Source: Nitrospira sp. CG24D (GTDB taxonomy: Bacteria > Nitrospirota > Nitrospiria > Nitrospirales > Nitrospiraceae). From it: a DNA stretch of 42,193 nucleotides. The stretch lies in assembly GCA_002869855.2 (NCBI GenBank), contig NEWQ02000023.1:245562-287754 (forward strand), written 5' to 3'. The position numbers and the translations under genes are program-made. Shown one piece after another: positions 34,540-41,440 of this stretch. The notes beneath the pieces are model-generated. The model saw only the letters and a list, made by a program, of their open reading frames with translations, was not told the DNA's origin and ran no database searches. Position 1 is the stretch's first letter; each line of letters starts with the position of its first letter.

Positions 34540-34596
34540 CGTCGTTCCACTCCGGCTCCATCGACAGCCGTACAAGTGAGCGGGTACAATCGCCCC

Positions 34597-35469
34597 ATGC
34601 TTTCATCACCAGTTCCCACGACTCCCCCCGCAAAGTTAGACGAGGAGACTGAAAAACTCCAGACCCGGCTCTGTCGCCTAGTCGGCCAAGCCATCGCCGA
34701 CTACCGGCTGATTGAAGACGGGGACAAGATCATGGTCTGCCTCTCAGGCGGGAAAGACAGTTATGGCCTACTCGATATCCTGCTCGTCCTGCAACAGCGT
34801 GCACCGATCCACTTTGAACTCATTGCGGTCAACTTGGACCAAAAGCAACCTGGCTTCCCCGCGCACATTCTGCCGGAGTACCTGACGAACCGGGGCATTC
34901 CGTTTCACATTGAAACGCGCGACACCTACTCCATCGTGAAGCGTCTGATCCCTGAGGGCCAGACCACGTGTTCCCTCTGTTCGCGACTCAGACGCGGGCA
35001 CCTCTATCGCATCGCCTCTGAGTTGGGCGCCACCAAGATCGCACTCGGCCACCACCGTGATGATATCAATGAAACACTGTTTTTGAATCTCTTGTACACA
35101 GGCAAGCTCAAAGCCATGCCACCGAAGCTCCGATCAAAAGATGGCCGGCATCTTGTGATTCGCCCACTGGCCTTTGTGAAAGAAATGGATCTGGCCCGTT
35201 ATGCGGAACTCCGGGGATTCCCGATCATCCCCTGCGATCTATGCGGGTCTCAAGACGATCTGAAGCGAAAGGAAGTGAAGGCACTTCTCCGCCAGTGGGA
35301 GCAACGCTCACCCGGGTCCTCGGACAGTATCGCGGCAGCGATCGCTAATGTCGCGCCGGCGCTTCTCATGGATCAACGCCTATTCGATTTTCGAACGCTT
35401 CGCCCGGCACAGGACAGTACCGGTGAAGGCGACGCCTGGCTGGATGCTGAAGCATTCCCACCGCAGTAG
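34597..35469 (+). CDS. ttcA: tRNA 2-thiocytidine-32 synthetase TtcA
   Basis: It thiolates cytidine 32 of certain tRNAs. PP-loop LSGGKDS (49-55), the first cysteine pair CSLC (125-128) and PCDLCGSQ (212-219) with Cys213 as probable third ligand of the iron-sulfur cluster, and [11 protein letters not shown] (151-161). The length of 290 residues is normal. The ATG at 34597 gives the usual N-terminus, although no strong Shine-Dalgarno precedes it. It is divergent from the phosphatase gene with 57 bases between. Confidence 0.92.
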   Translation: MLSSPVPTTPPAKLDEETEKLQTRLCRLVGQAIADYRLIEDGDKIMVCLSGGKDSYGLLDILLVLQQRAPIHFELIAVNLDQKQPGFPAHILPEYLTNRGIPFHIETRDTYSIVKRLIPEGQTTCSLCSRLRRGHLYRIASELGATKIALGHHRDDINETLFLNLLYTGKLKAMPPKLRSKDGRHLVIRPLAFVKEMDLARYAELRGFPIIPCDLCGSQDDLKRKEVKALLRQWEQRSPGSSDSIAAAIANVAPALLMDQRLFDFRTLRPAQDSTGEGDAWLDAEAFPPQ

Positions 35470-35527
35470 CTCTCTAAATGGGCTGACGCTCGACAGAGAA
35501 CCAAATCATCTCAGGTGTAGTCAAGGA

Positions 35528-35962
35528 ATGGTCGGCTTGCGTGATTCTGACGATAACGTCCAATCCGATCCACCACTGTGGTCGATAGGACTGGCTGTCC
35601 TCGTCATCCTCGCCGTTCCCTTGATCTTGTATTCGCTCGCGCCGTCAGGCCCGCTGCGCCCGGGGGACACCATTTTCGCCCAAGGTCAGCAGCAGGTGCA
35701 GGTCGCTGTTTCCGGAATAGCGGCAGGACTGCCGGTACGGGAAACCTGTCTACTCGACCCCAATACCCCCCTCATCATTCTCGAATTGCAAGATGAGCGG
35801 GAGGAAGGTGAGATACTCGCCACCGTACAAGGTAATCCTGTTTTCGAATGGCCGTTCTGCCCACCCCATACCCGGGTGCTCGTGACCACTCATCAGATCT
35901 TTCAAAAGCCTGATCCGTGGGATGCGCCGAAACGAGGGCTGTCGTGGATTGTTGGAAAGTGA
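35528..35962 (+). CDS. Membrane-anchored hypothetical protein, 144 aa
   Basis: A single membrane helix (about residues 19-37, SIGLAVLVILAVPLILYSL) is followed by an exported domain rich in beta strands (VQVAVSGIAAGLPV, LIILELQDE, RVLVTTHQIF). AAGGA directly precedes the ATG at 35528, which is tight; the open frame continues upstream into ttcA. No family recognised. It is 58 bases after ttcA and could be in the same transcript. Confidence 0.6.
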   Translation: MVGLRDSDDNVQSDPPLWSIGLAVLVILAVPLILYSLAPSGPLRPGDTIFAQGQQQVQVAVSGIAAGLPVRETCLLDPNTPLIILELQDEREEGEILATVQGNPVFEWPFCPPHTRVLVTTHQIFQKPDPWDAPKRGLSWIVGK

Positions 35963-35976
35963 CGGCAGGACTCCTG

Positions 35977-36519
35977 TCAGGGCTTCAGCTTTGACACAAA
36001 CTGCTTCCGAAACTTGGCCACCTTCGGACTGACCACAAACTGACAGTAGCCTTGAAGCGGATTTCTGGCGAAGTATTCTTGGTGGTATCGTTCAGCCTCA
36101 TACCACGTTGTCGCCGCAACGATCTCAGTAACTACCGGGTTAGGATACAACCCTTGTGCGGTGACCGCCGCTTTGACCGCCTCGGCTACCTGCCGCTGCT
36201 CGGGTGTATGGTAGAAAACTGCTGAACGATACTGCGTACCTTCGTCGTTGCCCTGGCGATTCAACGTCGTGGGATCGTGGATCGCAAAAAATATTTCGAC
36301 CAGCTCCCGACAGGAGATGAGCACAGGATCATAGGTAACCCGCACAGCTTCGGCATGGCCCGTCCTTCCACCACACACCGCTTCGTACGAAGGATTCTCA
36401 AGGGCGCCTCCGATATAACCGGATTCAACCGAGAGTACGCCCTTGATTTGGTCATAGACCGCCTCCAGACACCAGAAGCATCCGCCCGCCAGAGTGATGA
36501 CTTCGCTTCCGACGCTCAT
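35977..36519 (-). CDS. msrA: Peptide-methionine (S)-S-oxide reductase
   Basis: It repairs oxidised methionine in proteins. GCFWCLEA (13-20) carries catalytic Cys14 and Cys17; GYIGG, HAEAVRVTYDP, FFAIHDPT and GTQYRSAVFYH follow in the standard order. The 180-residue length is normal and there is no MsrB fusion. It is convergent with the membrane-anchored gene, 14 bases apart. Confidence 0.96.
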   Translation of the reverse strand: MSVGSEVITLAGGCFWCLEAVYDQIKGVLSVESGYIGGALENPSYEAVCGGRTGHAEAVRVTYDPVLISCRELVEIFFAIHDPTTLNRQGNDEGTQYRSAVFYHTPEQRQVAEAVKAAVTAQGLYPNPVVTEIVAATTWYEAERYHQEYFARNPLQGYCQFVVSPKVAKFRKQFVSKLKP

Positions 36520-36602
36520 CGCGCAGCCATCTTCCCACCATGCCCCAGTTGTCTGTTTCTGAATCGATCACTTGCCTTCATTACGTCAGGCTCTCCGGCA
36601 TA

Positions 36603-36764
36603 CTAGTCGTCTTCTTCCTCTTCAATATCCTCAATGCCCTCATAGCTCATTTCTGGAAATGCGGCAGTAGCCTTTTCGCAGGCAGTTTCTATCATTTCCT
36701 CAGCATCTTCAGCCGAATCAGCGTTGACCAAGAATTTGACTGTAATCGCATACCGTTGCTCCAC
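36603..36764 (-). CDS. 53-aa acidic small protein with GTG start
   Basis: GTG at 36764 has AAGGAG six bases upstream, a clear ribosome site. The product (MEQRYAITVKFLVNADSAED...EEEEDD) has a strand-helix-strand look and a run of acidic residues at the C-terminus. An ATG farther upstream would give 78 residues but crosses the ribosome site. No family recognised. The 290 bases upstream (36765-37057) show no convincing gene. Confidence 0.6.
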   Translation of the reverse strand: MEQRYAITVKFLVNADSAEDAEEMIETACEKATAAFPEMSYEGIEDIEEEEDD

Positions 36765-37057
36765 TCCACACTCCTTTCGGTTCCCCTGCAAAAATGAAAA
36801 GGCTGAGAACGAGGGCCACGAAGGGACTCTCCGTTTCATCCTGTCTAGTGTCGGTACTTTGTTACAGCGAGAGGGATCATGTCAATCGGTAGTCCCCCTC
36901 ATAATCGGCTCCCAGCTGGCACCTCAGGCCAAATGGAGACCGCCTCTCGACGGCAATTGTTCCGCCGAGAGCCATCTAGCTTGGAGGTATAGTTGGGGAA
37001 ATGAAGAGAGTCCTGCACGTATTATTATCGAAACGGATGGGTGCAGGTGGTGGGCGG

Positions 37058-37459
37058 TCAGGCCTGCTGTTCCTGCTCAATCTTGCTGATAATCGAGGTG
37101 ATTTTATCCTGCTCTCCTGACCTGATACGTGTGAATGCCAACCCGAAGGTCTTTCCCTCAACCCAGCGAACAATCGCCTCATCGATCATGATCGGCCAAT
37201 CGAGGTCTGGGATATGGAGACGACATTCAAACTTATCCCCTTGGCCGACAACCGTTCCACTTTCGATCTTGCACCCTCCGATAGATAGATCGAGCGTTCG
37301 TCCATTCCCTTCATTTGGGCCGCCCGAGAAGGTGCTTCGAAACTGCGTGGTAAAGCGAGGTTGATTCCGACGCTCATCGGGACTCGAGAAGCCAGTCTCA
37401 TCCGATTTCTTCTCAGACTTGAGCAGCGAGGCCATTTTTTTCATCGCTGAAATTGGCAT
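37058..37459 (-). CDS. PilZ-domain protein, 133 aa
   Basis: The c-di-GMP arginine motif is RRNQPR (30-35) and the second motif DLSIGG (57-62), followed by a compact beta-barrel (KFECRLHIPDLDWPIMIDEAIVRWVEGKTFGLAF) and a C-terminal helix. A Lys-rich N-terminal stretch precedes it. Probably a cytosolic c-di-GMP receptor. An alternative start at 37444 (MKKMASLLK) is possible; neither has an obvious Shine-Dalgarno. Confidence 0.85.
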   Translation of the reverse strand: MPISAMKKMASLLKSEKKSDETGFSSPDERRNQPRFTTQFRSTFSGGPNEGNGRTLDLSIGGCKIESGTVVGQGDKFECRLHIPDLDWPIMIDEAIVRWVEGKTFGLAFTRIRSGEQDKITSIISKIEQEQQA

Positions 37460-37562
37460 ATCGACAAACTACAAAGTCGCTTGACGGAAAATACTCTCAT
37501 GTGAGGCATCCCTCGGCATGATTTCCCGAAGGACACCTCGCTATGGTCCCGACAAGGCCCTT

Positions 37563-38141
37563 CTACTGCTTGACCTGAAGCAACATGTGGCCACGCCGAT
37601 TTTGTTGATAGCATGACTCGGCATGATCAAAGCAAAACGGCTGTTCTTTACCGAATGACACGATCGCGACTTGCTTGGGATTGATTCCGGCTTCATGAAG
37701 GTACGTCTTTGCTGCCTTTGCCCGCTTGTCCCCAAGAACCATATTGTAATCGGTCGTGCCCCGTTCGTCACAATGGCCTTCAATTTTCAAGATGGCACCA
37801 GGATGATCCTTCAACCAGCTCGCATCGCGGTTCAGGGCTTCCATAGCGGCATTAGATACGGTCCACTGATCGTAACCGAAGAATACGTCCTGGAGTCCGG
37901 CTTCAATGGCCGCCTTCTCTTCCTTCGTCAACTCGGCGCGCCGTCTTACGGTGACATCGGAAGGATTCAGCGAGGCTCTGTAACCACTTTGAGCCAATCG
38001 CTCTTCATCGGGATTCTGAGAAAATCCTCTGAGTTCTCCTGATGCGCCCCCACGTGCCGTTCCTGGGAAATTGGGATTGACGCCTTCCCCATTCCAAGCC
38101 TTTGACTTATCTGACTTACCTGATTGCGCCGACGTGCGCAC
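37563..38141 (-). CDS. Pal/OmpA-type peptidoglycan-binding domain protein, 5' end apparently lost
   Basis: The C-terminal 110 residues are a clear Pal-type OmpA domain: QDVFFGYDQWTVSNAAMEAL, ILKIEGHCDERGTTDYNMVLGDKRA and KQVAIVSFGKEQPFCFDH. Pal links the outer membrane to peptidoglycan. Upstream of the domain a Ser/Gly-rich linker is present, with a Cys in DPACRPLKPG that would suit a lipidation site, but no hydrophobic signal peptide precedes it in this frame. That place instead holds the ribosome site of the opposite-strand DUF2283 gene. I give the GTG at 38141 as a nominal start; it has no Shine-Dalgarno. The gene may be a truncated, non-exported second copy. Confidence 0.6.
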   Translation of the reverse strand: MRTSAQSGKSDKSKAWNGEGVNPNFPGTARGGASGELRGFSQNPDEERLAQSGYRASLNPSDVTVRRRAELTKEEKAAIEAGLQDVFFGYDQWTVSNAAMEALNRDASWLKDHPGAILKIEGHCDERGTTDYNMVLGDKRAKAAKTYLHEAGINPKQVAIVSFGKEQPFCFDHAESCYQQNRRGHMLLQVKQ

Positions 38142-38216
38142 GTTAAGCAGCCCAGGCTTCAACGGGCGGCAGGCCGGATCGCGAACCAGCAAGATCGAAA
38201 AGTATTGGAGGGAGCC

Positions 38217-38417
38217 ATGAAGGTTTCGTACGACGAAACAACTGACACGTTGAGCATGATTCTGAAGGACAACACACCCGTTGCGGAAAGTGACGAGGAT
38301 AAGCCCGGCGTGATTTTGGATTATGATGCGGCAGGCAATCTTGTCTCCATTGAGATTCTGGATGCCTCTAAACGGGTGACGGAGGCCCGGAAGGTCGAGT
38401 TCCAAACCACTGGATAG
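38217..38417 (+). CDS. DUF2283 family protein, 66 aa
   Basis: MKVSYDETTDTLSMIL...VAESDEDKPGVILDYDAAGNLVSIEILDASKRV is a textbook DUF2283 sequence. GGAGG lies directly upstream of the ATG. DUF2283 genes are small, widespread in accessory regions and often sit beside toxin-antitoxin-like genes, but their function is unknown. Its upstream region lies antisense to the 5' part of the Pal-domain reading frame. Confidence 0.85.
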   Translation: MKVSYDETTDTLSMILKDNTPVAESDEDKPGVILDYDAAGNLVSIEILDASKRVTEARKVEFQTTG

Positions 38418-38573
38418 AGCCCTCCTGCCCTCTGCGACTGCGCCCTCTTCTCTTCGTTTCTGTCGAGAGCTAAAAGTGGGAACGGGCTACGTTATTGAAA
38501 CACGTTACCGCCTCTCCCACCGTCTCATACATCGCCCGCATCTGAGTCTCTATTCCCAGCAGGCCGCCGATGG

Positions 38574-38648
38574 TTCGTGCCTGTGGTCGGCTATGTGGAT
38601 GATGCGGCAGTGATTGTCTGGGTACTGAAGGCATTGCTGACGAACTGA
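38574..38648 (+). pseudogene. 3'-terminal remnant of a DUF1232 (YkvA-like) gene
   Basis: Twenty-four codons and a stop encode FVPVVGYVDDAAVIVWVL followed by KALLTN, the signature end of DUF1232 membrane proteins, which normally read SPIDLIPDFIPVVGYLDD. The SPIDLIPD half is missing in every frame upstream, so the gene was cut near 38572. Confidence 0.55.
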
Positions 38649-38678
38649 CTGTCCAAGTTCGTGAGGCTCTCGTTCCTT

Positions 38679-38762
38679 CTAACGGGGCCACCTCTCAAGC
38701 ACCGCGACAACGATGGCCCAGGCAAAGAGTCCGAGAGATTTGAAACAGGCTTTGATTGTCAT
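38679..38762 (-). CDS. 27-aa hydrophobic micro-protein candidate
   Basis: On the minus strand a strong GAAGGAGGAG lies before ATG 38762 (nine bases from its end). The peptide MTIKACFKSLGLFAWAIVV then AVLERWPR is a single short membrane helix with basic ends, then TAG. It is like known small membrane proteins, but could be a gene remnant. Confidence 0.35.
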   Translation of the reverse strand: MTIKACFKSLGLFAWAIVVAVLERWPR

Positions 38763-39056
38763 GTTGTGCATCTCCTCCTTCGGGCTACGTGCGTGATGGT
38801 TCTGAAGAACAAGCCGTCAGGGTAAGTGTGGCAGTGGGATGTTACAGGCACGTAGCAGGAGGGTAAATATTCTGTAACCGGGGCGAGAAAACGACGGTGG
38901 GAGTGAGGGCCACAACACCTTGAAAATAGGGTAGAGTGCGTTGGACTGGTTATGGCGGGTATCGTCAGGATGGCGACTGCTGCGGATCAGCGAGGTAGGA
39001 ATGGCGCGGTTCAGTTCATGTTCCATCGTGACATGGTGTGTTGAAGGAGAGTTGTA

Positions 39057-39968
39057 ATGGGAGATGGCGTGCGAGATGCGGAGGATATGAAGCGCCTTAA
39101 GTTGGTTGCGGACGAGTTGCATCGGGAGCTGTCGGGACGTCTTGGACGATTGATCCGGCTGCGCACCAAGCTGCCGCTGAAAGAGTCTCACACCAACGGG
39201 TGGCGTGTTGAGCTCGGATCGTTGGGGTTGGGGGAGCCGAGATTGGAAATCTGGTGCTGCGAATGGGCTCGAGAAGGTCAGCGGAGACTGTGGTACGGGT
39301 TCTATGCGGCGCAAGCGGACAAGCTGCGAAGGAGAATCGCCGTCTTGCCGGAGTCGCTTCGGTCTGTGCGGCAATTGAATGAAAAGGACATGCGGCTCGC
39401 CACCGGCTCACGATCAGACTATGTGCTCAAGAAACCGTTAGGCTCCAGCGAATATGACCGGCCAATCTATGAAGAATTCCACGAGAGTGAGGGCGATTAT
39501 TCCTATTACGGGCAGTATGGGTCGGTTCTTCCGGAGGGCCCGGAGAACATCCGGATCCTTGTGGGCCAGGCCACGGGGTTTTTTGAGAGCGTCATGAAGA
39601 GCCGGCAGCCCGACGCGCCGCCACGCGAGAGCGATCGCGAGCAGGACTACGTTCGAGTGGTCAACCGGCATGCCGTGCGCCAGCATCTGGCCCGTGAACA
39701 GGACCGTCTCTCGGTTGAGCACTGTCTCCGGCGGGATCAGTTCAGATGCCAGGTCTGTGAAATGTCGTTCAGAGAAGTATATGGCGAGATCGGGAGCGGC
39801 TTTGCGGAAGCGCATCATGTGCTTCCGCTGGCACAGCTGGCGGAGAGTGTGGTGCCGTCAAGCCATGACCTCGTCACGGTCTGCGCGAATTGCCACCGGA
39901 TGCTGCACCGGCTGGGAGGAGAAGAAGGCGATATTGCACGGCTGCGGAGAATGTTTCATCGGGAATAG
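39057..39968 (+). CDS. Stand-alone HNH endonuclease
   Basis: The last 75 residues are an HNH nuclease: CQVC (231-234), EAHHVLPL (251-258) with the catalytic His pair, DLVTVCANCHRMLH (271-284) with the Asn and the second zinc pair. The first 185 residues form another domain (RLRTKLPLKESHTNGWRVELGSLG...WYGFYA) resembling a DNA- or modification-reading module, not recognised. GAAGGAG lies seven bases before the ATG. No methyltransferase partner is nearby, so it may be a modification-dependent restriction or other defence enzyme; this is an inference from domain layout and the accessory setting. Confidence 0.82.
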   Translation: MGDGVRDAEDMKRLKLVADELHRELSGRLGRLIRLRTKLPLKESHTNGWRVELGSLGLGEPRLEIWCCEWAREGQRRLWYGFYAAQADKLRRRIAVLPESLRSVRQLNEKDMRLATGSRSDYVLKKPLGSSEYDRPIYEEFHESEGDYSYYGQYGSVLPEGPENIRILVGQATGFFESVMKSRQPDAPPRESDREQDYVRVVNRHAVRQHLAREQDRLSVEHCLRRDQFRCQVCEMSFREVYGEIGSGFAEAHHVLPLAQLAESVVPSSHDLVTVCANCHRMLHRLGGEEGDIARLRRMFHRE

Positions 39969-39991
39969 GGTGGGCAATTCGAAGAAGACAT

Positions 39992-40020
39992 AGGCGGGGG
40001 CTTCATAGCATCACCCGCCT
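39992..40020 (+). terminator. Hairpin after the HNH gene, candidate terminator
   Basis: AGGCGGG (39992-39998) pairs with CCCGCCT (40014-40020), 15-base loop, 23 bases after the HNH stop. No T-run follows, so it may be Rho-dependent or just a stabilising hairpin. Its arms have the same sequences as those of the leader hairpin at 2881-2917. Confidence 0.35.
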
Positions 40021-40200
40021 CTGAGTATCAGTTCTCACCACACTGCTGATGGCGAATCACAGTGCTGAGCGTTGCGTACTGAGTGCCGAGAAAGGATAAT
40101 GAAAGCTTCGTAGCGCTCCTGCGTTAAGCCGTTGCAGGCTGGACGTTGGGTGTGCGCGGGACTACCATGTGCGAATAACACTCCTTGATGAGAGATGGCC

Positions 40201-40407
40201 ATGAGTGAATTGATTTTTGTCGTGGAAGAGGCTCCTGAGGGCGGGTACATTGCGCGCGCACTCGGGGAGTCGATCTTCACAGAAGCGGACACTCTGGCTG
40301 AATTGCCGGGAAAAGTCCGTGAAGCGGTTCGCTGTCACTTTGAGGAAGGGCAAGCGCCTAAGGTTGTCCGCCTTCACCATGTCCGCGAGGAAGTTATCAC
40401 CGTATGA
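40201..40407 (+). CDS. HicB-like antitoxin-type protein, 68 aa
   Basis: MSELIFVVEEAPEGGYIARALG..IFTEADTLAELPGKVREAVRCHF is the partial RNase-H-like fold of HicB-type antitoxins (E-x-x-G-G-Y-x-A, then S-x-F-T-E-A-D-T). There is no C-terminal DNA-binding extension. GAGAG lies six bases before ATG 40201. It overlaps the following hicA-like gene by four bases (ATGA), giving the antitoxin-first order. Confidence 0.8.
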   Translation: MSELIFVVEEAPEGGYIARALGESIFTEADTLAELPGKVREAVRCHFEEGQAPKVVRLHHVREEVITV

Positions 40408-40625
40408 GGCTTCCCCGCGATCTGTCCGGAAGCGATCTCGCTCAGGCCCTTCGCAAGCTCGGTTACTCGATCACCCGCCAAGCCGGCAGTCACCTTCGAC
40501 TCACCACATTCGAGCATGGCGAGCATCATCTCACGATCCCCTAACATACTCCGCTTCGCATCGGTACCCTCTCGGCCATTCTCGCCGATAGTGAGCCGGT
40601 CAACGCGGCACGGAGCGATGGATGA
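40404..40625 (+). pseudogene. HicA-like toxin gene broken by an internal stop
   Basis: The frame starts MRLPRDLSGSDLAQALRKLGY and contains the HicA dsRBD core with the catalytic His in AGSHLRL and GEHHLTIP, then stops at TAA 40542-40544. The same frame continues with HTPLRIGTLSAILAD, the normal HicA C-terminal helix, so the stop is a point mutation (CAA to TAA would do). After ILAD the sequence diverges and runs into the 3' end of the bactofilin gene. The 46-residue product lacks the last helix and is probably inactive. Confidence 0.65.
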
Positions 40626-41118
40626 GTGCTTCCTGCACTTGGTCGTAGGCCAATTGTCTGGGCTCTGTGTCGCTGTCAGGAGCGCGGACGTTCCCGGCGT
40701 TCTCCCACAGGGCCTGATCCGGCAGGGCGTTGATGACGTCTGACGCGCCGTCGACCGACGGACGGGGGCCCATGTTGGTCTGGCCTCTGAAGTAGGCGCC
40801 TTCTTCGAGAGAGAACACCGGGGCCTGCACGTCGCCGATTTGCACGGCGGTTTTAAGCAGCTGCACTTTGGCGGTGGCGGTGATAGCGCCGTGGATCTTG
40901 CCGCTGCTGATGAGGGTGCCGACTGAGACGGTGCCCCGGATGACAGCATGTTCGCCGACGACGAGGACGCCTTTGGTGTGAATCTCCCCTTCGAAGCAAC
41001 TGTCGAGCTGGACGGTGCCTTCGAAATGGACGATGCCTTTGAACGTGACGTCTTTCCCCAGAACGGTAAAGTGCTCGGTATTCGTCTTGGTCTCGGTCTT
41101 CTTTTTCGATCCCCACAT
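40600..41118 (-). CDS. Bactofilin (polymer-forming cytoskeletal protein)
   Basis: A 172-residue protein with a right-handed beta-helix DUF583 core (about 17-115): FTVLGKDVTFKGIVHFEGTVQLDS, GEIHTKGVLVVGEHAVIRGTVSVG, KIHGAITATAKVQLL, and GDVQAPVFSLEEGAYFRG. The ends are charged and disordered. Bactofilins polymerise without nucleotides and organise cell-wall or polar proteins. GGAGG lies about six bases before the ATG. The 3' end overlaps the remains of the hicA-like gene. Confidence 0.92.
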   Translation of the reverse strand: MWGSKKKTETKTNTEHFTVLGKDVTFKGIVHFEGTVQLDSCFEGEIHTKGVLVVGEHAVIRGTVSVGTLISSGKIHGAITATAKVQLLKTAVQIGDVQAPVFSLEEGAYFRGQTNMGPRPSVDGASDVINALPDQALWENAGNVRAPDSDTEPRQLAYDQVQEALIHRSVPR

Positions 41119-41440
41119 ACGTAACCTCCATGGGCAACGGAACGATAACGATGCATGACGCTACGCGAATGAATCAGCAACATCTGTGCCCCCTGGAGGT
41201 TGTGAGAATTGTTCAGCACTATCGGGGATGTAGGTAGTTCCCACAGTAGGGCTGTAACGCTGTCTGTAGGCGAGGGGAGACAGATCGCGCTCGTCATACT
41301 GTCACTCCCGCCGCTTCATCCTCTCCGGATAATCTATCGAGGTTGTCACGGTAGATCCTGCGGCGCGAGCTGGCCTTCACCCGAAATGCCCTGTTAAGAT
41401 GCAACGCCCTCACCAAAATGTAGCCAAGGAAAATCCATCA
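41119..41440. other. 322-base divergent spacer, no gene seen
   Basis: It lies between the bactofilin and hflX starts. I see no convincing open frame, RNA gene or strong promoter pair; AAGGA at about 41426-41430 is a plausible ribosome site for hflX. Confidence 0.5.

Larger units (their letters stand above)
38418..39056. other. Scarred intergenic region with gene fragments
   Basis: Over 600 bases without an intact normal-size gene. It holds a minus-strand coding-like fragment (38470 to about 38570, ending GEAVTCFNNVARSHF), the plus-strand DUF1232 tail (38574-38648) starting where the former begins, and a 27-codon minus-strand micro-ORF (38679-38762). Bases 38770-39040 show nothing I can name. 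Confidence 0.5.

Noticed and set aside
36870..36990. 37-codon plus-strand frame starting MSIGSPPHNRL
   Set aside because: Only a weak ribosome site, low-complexity content and no motif; not enough to call.
38817..39374. Minus-strand open frame across the start of the HNH gene
   Set aside because: Composition is Pro/Arg/Ser-rich and it lies antisense to a well-supported coding region with a good ribosome site.
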